This document shows, piece by piece, positions 1 through 9,971 of a stretch of 25,000 nucleotides of DNA. The position numbers were made by a program, and so were the translations under genes. The notes beneath the pieces were generated by a model. It was not told the DNA's origin. It did no database searches and worked only from the letters and a program-made list of their open reading frames with translations. Numbering within the stretch: the first letter of the stretch is position 1; every line of letters starts with the position of its first letter. The stretch lies in assembly GCA_905221605.1 (NCBI GenBank), contig CAJNDS010002120.1, positions 252,501-277,500 on the forward strand, read 5' to 3'. The stretch comes from Symbiodinium natans (taxonomy: Eukaryota; Sar; Dinophyceae; Suessiales; Symbiodiniaceae).

Positions 1-650
1 GAGAAATCTGTGTTCACGTTTAATTTGAAGGACGACCTGCCCATCTTCGGGGATGGCGACACCGATCTGGACCGCCATTTGGAGTCTTTTCAGGAGGTGT
101 GCTTGGTTGTCAAGCCGAATAACGACAGAGAGAAGCTTCGCTTGTTCGCCCGAACCCTTAAGGGCACGCGCCGCCGATGCTATGATACCATCGTGAAGGA
201 AGCGAAGAGCAACGGCGATTATGAGGCGCGACCAAATGTGGTGTATGATTGGGTAGTGGCGGCGCTGGACGCAAGTTTCCACGAGTCAGACGAGGCCAAG
301 GCAATGAAGGCCCGGGCTAAGTATGACGCGCTGGATAAGAAGTCCACTGCCTTTCATTTTTCAGGAGTTCCAGGTTTCCTGGCTCGAGGCCCTGACCGAG
401 CTCAATGCTGCTGGGGTCTACAAGTGCCAGAAAGACCTCCTCTACGACTACCTGCACAAGATTGGGTCGTACCTCCGCGACGAGGTCTCGCGAGATCGGC
501 GATTTTGGCCGTGGAAGCCAGCCCCTGGGGTCCAACAGGAGTTTCGAGGGGTGGAAAGCTGGTCTGAGGCCGCGCTCGTGGCGCGTGAGATCACCTTGCG
601 TAAGGATGCGAATAAGGCCTTGGAGGCAAGCCACAACACTGCCGAGGCGC
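1..650 (+). CDS. Gag-like capsid region of retroelement (partial, one frameshift)
   Basis: Frame 1 is open from the first base to about 345 and frame 2 continues from there to about 650. The N-terminal part has the pattern usual in retrotransposon Gag: a short hydrophobic/acidic start (LPIFGDGDTDLDRHLESF), then a basic helical stretch (LRLFARTLKGTRRRCYDTI) and a conserved aromatic tail (VVYDWVVAALDASF). Frame 2 carries the C-terminal half (FQEFQVSWLEALTELNAAGV, then KIGSYLRDEVSRDRRFW). A one-base change between 330 and 360 explains the switch. The Gag assignment is inferred from the pattern and from the zinc knuckle immediately downstream; I recognise no exact family. The 5' start is missing. 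Confidence 0.7.
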
Positions 651-985
651 GTGGGAAACAAGTCCCAAGAGCAAGGACAAGCGCCAGCGGAAGAAGAAAG
701 GTGGTGGTGATGGCACCGAGGCTGATACCTCGCAGGCGCAGGTGAGCTTGCCGAGTGGTGTGGGTGATGCCAAATGCAAGCACTGTGGCCACCCCGGTCA
801 CATGGTATCCTTATGCCCTCGCAAGGCCGCCGAGAAGCGGGGGCTCCTCGCTGAAAGCCAGAGGAACGGCAACGTTTGCCAGCTCTGTGCAGCAGTGGGG
901 ATTAAGGATGGCACTCACCGAGCCCGACATCATGGTTTCGCAGCTGCGGACCAGTATTCCTCTGGCGGCGGCGGCGGAGACAAAA
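651..985 (+). CDS. Nucleocapsid-like segment with CCHC zinc knuckle
   Basis: Frame 1 is open here. It begins with a lysine/arginine-rich stretch (KSKDKRQRKKKGGGDG), followed by a canonical retroviral-type knuckle C-x2-C-x4-H-x4-C at 775-816 (CKHCGHPGHMVSLC). A second Cys/His cluster follows (CQLC, then H-x3-H), which could bind a second zinc. Basic tract plus knuckle is the standard nucleic-acid-binding end of Gag in LTR retroelements. The frame runs to a stop near 1006, but the next conserved segment is in frame 2, so a shift lies around 960-1000, close to runs of G and A. Confidence 0.8.
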
Positions 986-1760
986 ATGGGCTCGGGTGGA
1001 AAGGCTGACAAGGATCAGGACAAGGCCAAGCAGCCTTGCCGCTTGTTTGCCAATGGACGCTGCACCTACGGCGACAAGTGTAGGTTCTCTCACGCCAAGG
1101 GAAATGCTGCGCACCAGCAGCAGCAGCAGGAACCATCCGGGGATAAGAGCAAGAAGGCCAAGGCGAAAGCTGCAAAGGCCAAAGCAGCTGCCGCTTCTGA
1201 TGAGCGAGTTTACCCCTTGTTTGAGGTACCACCGGGATCAGCTGGAGACCCTGTGCCTCTTTACGATACTTCACACCAGACTGTAGAGCCCGGTGCCAAA
1301 GGCTGGCGCCATTGGCCGGGGAACATGAGTAAACTCCCCGCAGACCGGAAGACTGTGGCTTCCGCGCCCACGCCGGGGTTCAATGCGCAGACTAAGGTTT
1401 CGTGCGGAGGCATTGATCTTGTTGCGTTGTTGGATACCGGAGCTACGTGTGGGTCAATAGCCGAGTGGTTGTTTGCGGAGGTTTACGAGCGTGTGAGCAT
1501 CGATGTTGCCTCAGGCAAGTACAAGTGGGGAGACCGCGATTGCCCAATTCGCGAGATTGGGGATTTCTCCAAAGATCCTCAGTCAATGATGGGTTTTAAG
1601 AAAGGGACCAGCATTGAGACGCGTTTTTTCGTTGTTTTGCGGTCGGTGTTCACGCCAGCGGGCAAGGGATCGCCCCATGTGGCGGCTGTTCGCCTCAAAG
1701 TGATGCCAGCAGATTCCGCAGGTTTTCCAGGGATTGTGGTTGGGCTTCCCGACACTTGGT
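986..1760 (+). CDS. CCCH zinc finger and aspartic protease segment of retroelement
   Basis: Frame 2. A CCCH finger C-x7-C-x5-C-x3-H lies at 1037-1093, within PCRLFANGRCTYGDKCRFSH. A glutamine run and an Ala/Lys-rich linker follow. Then comes a retropepsin-like site DTGA at 1433-1444, preceded by hydrophobic residues (IDLVALLDTGATCGSIAEWL), as in LTR-retroelement proteases that work as dimers to cut the polyprotein. A CCCH finger is typical of cellular RNA-binding proteins and is unusual beside a retroviral knuckle. The segment stays conserved until about VVGLPDTW near 1760, where frame 3 takes over. Confidence 0.75.
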
Positions 1761-2300
1761 CCCAAGGGGCTCCAGCACCGGGTAGTGGAGTCCGGGCATC
1801 GTTTCGAGAAGCTCGGGATTACGCTGCCGAGACTAGAGCTCGATCGCGAGACTTTTTTGCTAGACGGTACAGAGTGTCGGTTGGCCCCACTCCGAGCTAT
1901 GTTAGATGCCGAGGTCTACCTCGAGGCGGATCAGTCGGCTGTCGCGCCAGTCACGTGGATTGGTACACCCAATGGGGTGACGAGGGTTGTTCCTGTGGAA
2001 GGCGGACCTGAAGTCGCCTATGGGCATTTTGACCCCGACATCTGCCGAGAGGGATCTGTGGTAGCGCACAACGATTCTCTCCTTCCGCAGCAGTGGGAAG
2101 TTGGGGAGGTTGTTGCCGCTGGTCAAGCGGTGTTTAAGGATCCGTCTGGCGATGGGTCTAGGTGTAGCTTGTGTAAGCGAAAGTTGGCAGCGCATTCTGC
2201 GGCCCTCGCAGAGTTGCCCTCTCTGGGTGGAGCAATCGGGGAAGCGTGCTCCGAGTGTGGGCTGTTGCCCGATGCCACCTATGGCTCGACCTCGCAAGCC
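1761..2300 (+). CDS. Inter-domain segment with paired CxxC motifs (retroelement polyprotein)
   Basis: Frame 3 continues the polyprotein after the protease: a basic/hydrophobic opening (FEKLGITLPRLELDRETFLL), then a Val/Gly-rich stretch. Two CxxC pairs follow (RCSLCKRK near 2160 and EACSECG near 2250), about 25 residues apart, which is the geometry of a zinc ribbon. No catalytic motif was recognised. The segment fits directly between the protease and the beta-helix domain in frame 1, with the switch near 2290-2320. Function unknown; a structural zinc site is an inference. Confidence 0.55.
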
Positions 2301-3060
2301 AAGAGCGAGGGACACTGTAGAGAGGTACGCCGAACGCCTGTTTCGTGAGCAGGACTTTTCCGTCGCGCCGTGCACCAAATTTCTCCACGAGTTGCAGCTC
2401 GCGTGGGAAATTGAGCCGCAGTGCGCGCGGCCAGACCGTCGGAAACGACGCAACGCAGGTGTGGAACGCCGACGCATGATCTTCGGGGCCTTCCGCTTCG
2501 GAGGCATGACCGGCGTCACAAACTTGACGCGTTTGTGGCAGGCCACAGCCCGTTATCTGAACAGCTTCCTTCGACGGAGGTGTGAAGAACAGTGGACTAG
2601 TGCTGAGAGTTGGAATGCTCTGCAGGTGTCTTTCAGTACTGGTATTGCAATCCACCGGGATTCGCAGAACGTCAAGGGCACTTACAACTTCTTGTACTGC
2701 AGCGGCAAGTACAAGGGCGGCGAGGTGTGGATTGAGTCTGCCTCCGCCTTGGCGGCAGATTGCCCGCGCCAAGCAGAACCGTCTGTATGGAAGGACGAAG
2801 AGCATCCCGAAGGTCTCCCGGGCTTCAAGGTGAGCGCGAAGAACACGGTGCTTAAGTTTGATGGACGGGCTAAGCACGCGGTTCTACCGTTCGAAGGAAC
2901 CCGCATCTCGCTTGCGGCTTACACGGCGCATACGTTGGGCGAACCACTGCCACCGTTAGGCAAGAGACTTGGTTTCAGCATGCTTGCGCAAGAGGAGCCG
3001 CGGCTTGCTGCGTGGAGCGTCTTCAGCCCCGCGACCGAGTCTGTTCTGATGAGGAGTCCT
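2301..3060 (+). CDS. 2-oxoglutarate/Fe(II) oxygenase-like (double-stranded beta-helix) domain in retroelement polyprotein
   Basis: Frame 1. The iron-ligand pattern HxD is at 2653-2661 (AIHRDSQNV). Then come a GG motif in YKGGEVWIE, a distal His at 2875-2877 (RAKHAVLPF) and an Arg at 2902-2904 (EGTRISLAAY). His-to-Arg spacing is nine residues and Asp-to-His about 72, matching the prolyl-hydroxylase-like dioxygenases (in PHD2 the residues are H313, D315, H374, R383). All four expected ligand positions are intact. The domain is in frame with the RNase H part downstream. I recall similar HxD-containing segments in dinoflagellate copia/gypsy-like polyproteins. Substrate is unknown; the domain could also be a catalytically dead beta-helix. 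Confidence 0.6.
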
Positions 3061-4540
3061 CCTCATGGGTTTGGTCCGAAAGTCGATGACATCCGAGTCC
3101 GCTTGACTTTCTGTGGTGTCACGGGCCAGTTGTTGGAGCGGTGCTACACGCCCCTTGAGTTCATGGAGTTCACTGAGCCGACTGACACGTTGACCGTGTT
3201 CTTGCACGTGGACTTGGGGAAGGCGAGTGCCTTGGCAGAGCTCCAGCTTGCGGAGGTTGGGTACGATTTGCAAGGCCAGAAGCGTGGACCGAATCGGGTC
3301 ATGGAAGGTCACTTGGTGGATCTCACGCGTGGGAGTTCTCCCGGGGATTGCAACCCCGAGTTTCATTACCATCTCATTGAGAATGAGGAACTGGTTGACA
3401 GCATCTTGAACGACGAGGTGCCGACGGAGAGCTACTACCAGGCCTATCGTGCTTATCTCGAGGCCAGCTATCCTGGAGCGCGGCCCTGTGTTCTGGAGCA
3501 TATAGCTGAGCTGGTTGAGTTGTTTGACGTGTGCATATGCAGTGGGTTTTCCTTGGGGATTGACAAGTTGGTTTTGTTGAAGCCACAAGTTAAGTCCTTG
3601 GGAGAGATCGTCGGACGTCATGGGCGATCGCCCGACCCGGCGAAGGTTGAGACCCATGCGCAGTGGGGAGAGATCAAGAATCTGAAGCAGCTGCAGGAGT
3701 TCTTGGGAACTGCCAACTACAGCCGGGATCAGATTGGCCCGAAATTTGCAGTGGCCATGGATCCGTTGAGAAGGTATCTCAGGGAGGGCGATGCTGGTTT
3801 TCCCCTCACGCCTCGAGGCCCAGAGGCCGTCGAGCGGCTGAAGAAGTTGATGAAGAAGGCTACGTGTCTTTCCGTGTCCGATGAGCACGCGGCAGCTTCA
3901 GGATCTCGTCCTTACGAGCAGCTGGCGGACTGTTGCAAGGCTGGCTTGGGGGGAGCGCACTTGCAGATGAGCGCCGACCTCAAGAAGTGGCTGCCGTTGG
4001 CCTATCATGCTGAGAGCTTGACGCCAGCGCAGACCTTGTGGCACCCGTTTCGGCAAGAGCAGCACGCACAGCTGCGATGCCGGAGGAAGTTCCGCGCGCT
4101 GTTTGGGTCTATACCAGTGATAATGTACACCGATCACGCGAATATCGCGCGGCTACAGGACAAGCCCCTTGACCAGGTTGATCCTGTCAGTTTCCGGACA
4201 TGCTCCGAGCTCACTGCAGATGGAAGTGAGATTCGGAACCTTTCAGGCCGAAGCATGCGCTTGGCCGATGGGCTGAGTAGGTTGTTCGACACGACCTCAC
4301 TGCCCCAAGACCAGGAGAAGAAGATGTTGGAGAGGCTTGAGGAGCGAACGCGCGAGTCGCGCGAGTTGGCCACTGCCCACGCGCGGCTCAAGGACCCGGA
4401 TTGCGATGATTTCCTTGAGTTTCCGGAGCCGAACCCTTCTCCTAAGGCGGCGTCCAAGGAGGAAGTTGCTCGAGGCGAGGCGACGCAGCGCAGGTGGCCG
4501 CGGAAGTCGCGAGACCTCCAAAGGACCGGGTCCTATAGCG
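3061..4540 (+). CDS. RT thumb/connection and RNase H region of Ty3/gypsy-like polyprotein
   Basis: Frame 1, continuous with the oxygenase-like domain. From about 3490 the sequence matches the end of a gypsy-type reverse transcriptase: LEHIAELVELFDVCICSGF, then VKSLGEIVGRHGRSPDPAKV, then KNLKQLQEFLGTANYSRDQI. RNase H follows with the expected acidic residues: Asp at 3928 (QLADCCKAGLGGA), Glu at 4057 (FRQEQHAQL), Asp at 4132 (MYTDHANI) and Asp at 4267 (LADGLSRL). The RT fingers and palm with Y-x-D-D are not visible upstream of LEHIAEL, where the segment 3160-3480 is unrelated. Either this family is arranged differently or the RT core is deleted. The frame is open to 4770 but the conserved continuation is in frame 3 from about 4540. 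Confidence 0.8.
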
Positions 4541-5660
4541 CCCAATTGCAGTGTTGTATGCCCCGGCATATCAGGCCGAGCCAGATTTGCAGACGCAGTG
4601 CGATCTGGTTGAAGAGGGTTTGCGCACTGCTGGGGTTGAGTCGACCGTTGCGCCTAGCGCCACGTCGTTTGCCGATGACGACAACGTGGGCTATTGGATT
4701 GACGCTCGAGCCAGACAGATGTCCGAGACGGTTAGACGACTCCGAAAACAGATCCTCACTGGGGTCATGACCATGATTCGTGAGGTATGCCGGCGAAAGC
4801 CGAGGTTGTTGGTTGGAGCACACCAGGGCGCGCTCATTGTTCTGATGTGTTCTTTGCCGTTTGTGGTTGAGGCGGCTCTAAGGCAGCGAGTGTCGACGGA
4901 GACCGAGCTGATAGAGGCCCGCAACACCTGGGGCGCAATTGAAGGGTTTGTGTCCATTGAGCCCTTCTCCCAGGCACAGTACCTTGACTGCAATGTGTTG
5001 GGTCAGGCGTTGCCGGAAGCTTTTGCGCCGCAGCGCAAGTTGCGACCTAGTGTTTTGGCTGCACCGGCGTCGGCCCATAAGAAGACTATCGCGTTTTGGG
5101 ATGGGCTTACGGAGCATTTGGGGTTGAACCGAGTGCTCACACTCGCAGAAGCCATTCCCTTTAAAGAGGCGTTGACCTCTGCGTACCCAAAGAGGCTAGA
5201 GGCTGAAGGGGCTGTGACAAGTGCCGCTGCAGCCCCAACTACCTCACGTCGCCTTGCACTGTCTTTGCCGCCCAGGAGCAGCCGTGATGTTCCCGCGCTG
5301 GAAGGCGCGAGCCCCTCAATCTCCACCGGTGCCATCTCCCCAGCCACCGCTGTGTCAGGCGGTACACTTTTTGAGCTTGAGCTGTTGCGGCAGGAGAACT
5401 TGCAGCTCCGCAAAGAGCTAGAGCGATCTGAGACAAGGACAGCAGGCCTTCAGACGCAGCTCAGAGCGCAGCACGCCCTTCGTCAAGCCTCCCAGAATAA
5501 GGCTCCCACGACGGGATATGACGCTAGCATTGCGTCCGTTACGCTTCTCCCAGACAGTGAATGGCTCAGTAAAGCTGTCGTTGACATCTCACCGTCGACG
5601 AGCGACTCGGGTCCAAATGTGATCATGGCTACAGCCTATACGTATGACTGTGTGACCAAG
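4539..5660 (+). CDS. Conserved C-terminal domain of retroelement polyprotein, alpha/beta-hydrolase-like
   Basis: Frame 3, open from just after a TAG at 4536-4538 to TGA at 5661. It starts VLYAPAYQ; a helix-rich stretch follows (VRRLRKQILTGVMTMIREV), then RKPRLLVGAHQGALIVLMC. A strand followed by G-x-x-x-G and a helix looks like the nucleophile elbow of alpha/beta hydrolases (G-H-S-Q-G), but Gln replaces the usual Ser region, so hydrolase activity is unlikely. The C-terminal 200 residues become Ser/Ala/Pro-rich, then form a probable coiled coil (LFELELLRQENLQLRKELER). The segment leads directly into the HKD domain. I recall a comparable region after RNase H in other dinoflagellate polyproteins; its function is unknown to me. 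Confidence 0.5.
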
Positions 5661-6131
5661 TGACACCGGCGTTGTGCGCCGCGGCAGAAGCCGGGGCTAA
5701 GGTTCTCTTGCTCGTGGATGAGAAAAACAGTCGGTCATGTAATGATTCGCTGCCACGTTTGCAAAGCTTGAGAGAGCCCGGTGTTAACTGAGGTCCATGT
5801 TATATCGGGGAAGCCGTTGTCGCTCATTTACCCCCGACAAACGGGTTGGTCCGGCGCGCTCCACGCAAAAACACTTTTAGTGGACCGTGGGCCAACCACG
5901 AGCATCTACGCCGGGTCGCACAATTACACCCGAGCCAGTATATGCAATTTTGAAATGGTCATGCGCTACGAAACAGCAGAGGCCGAGGGAGATCCTCGCG
6001 TAGAGACCTACAAGGCCTGGTTCTCCGACATGTGGGATCGTTCAGTCCCTGCCAAGTTGGATTTCGAACCGAGGCGTAGGCATCGCGAGAAAGGACCGCC
6101 CAAGGGGCCGGATCGTGCATCCTCGAGCTGA
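5590..6131 (+). CDS. Phospholipase D-like HKD domain at the end of the retroelement polyprotein, two frameshifts
   Basis: Three pieces form one PLD-like fold: frame 3 to 5660 (VIMATAYTYD), frame 2 from 5660 to 5788 (AAEAGAKVLLLVDEKNSR, the strand-helix-strand before the active site), and frame 3 from 5785. The last piece carries His at 5862, Lys at 5868 and Asp at 5883 (LHAKTLLVD, HxK-x4-D), then GSHN at 5913-5924 and NFEMVMRYE. This is one HKD half-site, as in Nuc-like nucleases and bacterial-type PLD endonucleases that work as dimers. The stop is TGA 6129-6131. Lipid hydrolysis is less likely than nucleic-acid cleavage in this context, but that is inference. Confidence 0.7.
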
Positions 6132-6670
6132 GCTGAGCGCATGTATGAGCAGGTGGTAGCCCGTAGGGTAGCCTGTCTAGATTTCGCCGTTTGCACGGAA
6201 TCGGGGATCCATGTCTCTTTAAAATCCGGGGCTGCTGGAAGCGGCTGTGCTTGTGTGATAGAGACATGTCCCCTCGCTTCGCGCGTTGTGATGTTGCACT
6301 TTGCAGCAGGCATCATTGTAGCATGTGATGCAGTGACGTAGCAATTGCATGTCGTTTGCTTTTGCTTTTGTACAGCTTCACGTCAACCCGACTGCAGCTG
6401 TGGACTCTCGAAGTTAGGTCGTAGCTCAAGGCAGAGTAGCTGAGCTATTAGCCGAAGGCAACACACCCGCCATAGTGCTTGTTAACGTACTGCAGCTGCG
6501 CAGCAGGTTTTGCGAGCTCTTGAGTACGATCCGAACGGGATCGAGCGGCACTGTGATCAGGGACTTGCGCGAGGAGCAAGGAAACAATCGGCAGACCGAG
6601 TGACTGCGCTAAGCCAAGGACCCAAGTAGCTTGCTTTGGACGTTTCCCCCGGGTCCACTGGACCTTCTTC
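6132..6670. other. Non-coding stretch downstream of retroelement
   Basis: No convincing ORF, RNA gene or repeat was seen between the polyprotein stop and the first (AGT)n array. It may hold the element's 3' untranslated end. The base composition is mixed and there is no poly(A) tract or recognisable LTR end (TG...CA pair with a repeat partner). Confidence 0.5.
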
Positions 6671-7028
<358 letters not shown>

Positions 7029-7680
7029 CACGCTCTTAACTGATCATGGTGTTTTCTGCTGTTTTTTCAGTTTTTCTATCGTTTTTCTGGTTTTTCCTGC
7101 GTTTGACGGGTTGGGGGGGGGGGGGGGGGGGGGGGGTAATTACGTGCTCTGCTTTGTGCACACATGACCACGCTCAACTGTTTTGCTCTGTTTTTTTGGG
7201 CTCACAGTGGAGGGTTGAGGATTTGGGGTTTCCGGGTGGAGTTTTTTTTCGGGCCTGTTTTGGGAACCTTTTGGGCTTCCACTGGACATATGGGGTTTCA
7301 GGTTTCAGGCTACAAGTCTTTTGTTTTTTTTTTCAGGCTACAGATCTTTTGGGTTTTTTGGGCATTTGAGGTTTAGGGTTTACCAGCCTTGAGGATGTCC
7401 GTCACTGGACCAGCAGCAAATGCAGCAAACAATTCGCTCGGGATCTGCTCGCGCATATCTGCTGCCATGCTGAAAACAAAAGCTGGATGGCACTCCATGC
7501 AGAACACTACAGGGATAAGCGGTTCGGTCACGTAAAAGCTCTGCAGAAAACAGGAAGGCTTTCACAACGCACGCTCATGCCGCACAGCCCTTACGCTAAG
7601 GAAATGCATGCAATGCCCTCGTTTGCTGGAGGCGTTCGGGTTTAAGGACAAGTTTGGCCACATCTTAAAAAACCCGCGAA
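7029..7680. other. T/G-rich spacer with 24-nt G run, otherwise unassigned
   Basis: A homopolymer of 24 G lies at 7113-7136. The segment 7040-7380 is strongly T/G-rich on the plus strand, with repeated GGTTT/TTTTGGG motifs, and ends in GAGGTTTAGGGTTT at 7368-7381, a fragment of the TTTAGGG telomere motif. From 7381 to 7680 there is ordinary-looking sequence without a supported gene. Confidence 0.6.
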
Positions 7681-7681
7681 A

Positions 7682-7900
7682 CGCTGTAAATACCGATCTT
7701 TTCCTCTGTTCTGAGAACACGTCTGCGCAAAATAGGCCCTGTAATTGACCGTTTTTGAAGCCCGAAAACACTGTAAATACCGATGTTTTCCTCCTGCGCA
7801 TAAAGTAGTTGAAAGTAGTTTGCGCGACTTTTTACACATCCATTTTTCGTGTCCGTAAACGGACAAAGCCAGGAAACACTGTAAATACCGAGGTTTTGGT
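7682..7900. repeat. Three direct copies of a short repeat with core CTGTAAATACCGATGTTTT
   Basis: Copies of the core start at 7684, 7771 and 7879 (spacing 87 and 108). Each is preceded by an A-rich GAAAC/GAAAAC and followed by a short pyrimidine-rich stretch. The same core occurs in the opposite orientation to the right of the second (AGT)n array. The family is not known to me. Confidence 0.8.
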
Positions 7901-7959
7901 CTCTTAACACGAAAATTGCATGCCACAAAACCCCTGCGATCAATTAAGAACGCGACGCC

Positions 7960-8052
<93 letters not shown>

Positions 8053-8118
8053 TAGTAGTAGTAGTAATAATAATATATTACTCGTAATAGTAGTAGTGAT
8101 AGTAGTAACAGTAGTAAC

Positions 8119-8177
<59 letters not shown>

Positions 8178-8201
8178 CAGTAGTAGTAGCAATAATAATA
8201 A

Positions 8202-8252
<51 letters not shown>

Positions 8253-8259
8253 CAGTAGC

Positions 8260-8339
<80 letters not shown>

Positions 8340-8419
8340 CAGTAGCAGTAGTAGCAGTGGTAGTAGCAATGGTAGCAGCAGTAGCAGTAGCAGTAGTAGT
8401 AATAGTAGTAGTAGTAGTA

Positions 8420-8498
<79 letters not shown>

Positions 8499-8499
8499 C
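7960..8499. repeat. (AGT)n array 2, about 540 bp
   Basis: Nearly uninterrupted AGT triplets with scattered AAT, GGT, AGC and ACA variants clustered at 8045-8115, 8175-8205 and 8340-8405. It has the same strand orientation as arrays 1 and 3. The minus-strand frames give poly-Thr, poly-Leu and poly-Tyr; these are not genes. Confidence 0.95.
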
Positions 8500-8545
8500 C
8501 ATGTGCTTCCTGTGGCGCCTGGTATTCTGCTGCCTTCGGATGCCG

Positions 8546-8900
8546 AAAACATCGGTATTTACGACAGTTCCTGGCTTCACTGCGTGCGAATTGACACAGA
8601 AAGGTACGTTCCTTGTAAATTCGCAGCATGGGCGCACATAAAATTTCTCGAAATGCTAAAACATCGGTACTTACGACACTTCGTGGCTTCGTTGCGTGCG
8701 AATGAATGTCTGCACGATGAGAGCGTCCGTGTTCCCAAAGCATTCATGCCCGCGCGATGACAACGTCCGTCGTATACCAGAGCATCCTGTCCGCAAGCAC
8801 CCAGGTCCGCACGACGATAACGCTCGTGTGACCACTGCGTGCGAATGGCCAGAGCATCCATGTCCGTACGATGTCCATGCAAAAACATCGGTATTTGCGA
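8546..8900. repeat. Three inverted-orientation copies of the same core repeat
   Basis: AAAACATCGGTATTTA and variants start at 8546, 8658 and 8882. They are spaced 112 and 224 bases apart, i.e. once and twice the same period, with the expected copy near 8770 missing or diverged. They are reverse complements of the cores at 7684-7897. After the first two copies comes TTCCTGGCTTC.CTGCGTGCGAAT or a close variant. Between 8735 and 8875 a sub-repeat around CAGAGCATCC recurs about three times. Confidence 0.8.
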
Positions 8901-8914
8901 CACTTCCTGCCAGC

Positions 8915-9024
8915 AAAGCATGTCCCCTTACCCCTAAACTTCACTGCCAGGGCCATGAGAGAAACAAGCAAAGCATGTCCCCTTAACCCTAAACTTCACT
9001 GCCAGGGCCATGAGAGAAGCCAAG
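8915..9024. repeat. Two tandem 55-bp repeats containing CCCTAAAC
   Basis: Unit 1 at 8915-8969 and unit 2 at 8970-9024 are almost identical; each starts AAAGCATGTCCCCTTA and contains CCCTAAACTTCACTGCCAGG. The end of unit 2 runs on into AAGCATGCC, the start of a third, broken unit. The CCCTAAAC part resembles the telomere motif. Confidence 0.85.
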
Positions 9025-9142
9025 CATGCCAAATCCGGCCTTTTCACTTCCGCGGAATAGTTGGTCCCCAAAATGGCCTTTTCCGCTTTTGGACCCGAAG
9101 CACGAATCCATTGTAAATACCATGCAATTCGGCTGTTGACAC

Positions 9143-9971
<829 letters not shown>

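Larger units (their letters stand above)
1..6131 (+). mobile_element. Ty3/gypsy-like retroelement, 5'-truncated by the window, frameshifted
   Basis: A single polyprotein-like coding path runs through nine open segments in frames 1,2,1,2,3,1,3,2,3, with switches near 345, 650, 985, 1760, 2300, 4540, 5650 and 5787. Seen in order: Gag-like region, CCHC knuckle, CCCH finger, DTG protease, paired CxxC motifs, a HxD...H...R beta-helix domain, RT thumb/connection with RNase H, a conserved domain of unknown role, and an HKD domain. The path ends at TGA 6129-6131. No LTR, primer-binding site, integrase or RT Y-x-D-D core was found. The 5' end lies outside the window because the first codon is already in an open frame. 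From memory, this domain order resembles large polyproteins predicted in dinoflagellate genomes. The copy is either recently decayed or carries indel sequencing errors. Confidence 0.85.

Noticed and set aside
317-801. Minus-strand frames of 114-117 codons opposite Gag
   Set aside because: Shadows of the plus-strand retroelement coding sequence; no motif.
6415-6470. tRNA-like D-arm pattern TAGCTCAAGGCAGAGTA
   Set aside because: No matching anticodon stem, no T-loop GGTTCGA and no acceptor pairing.
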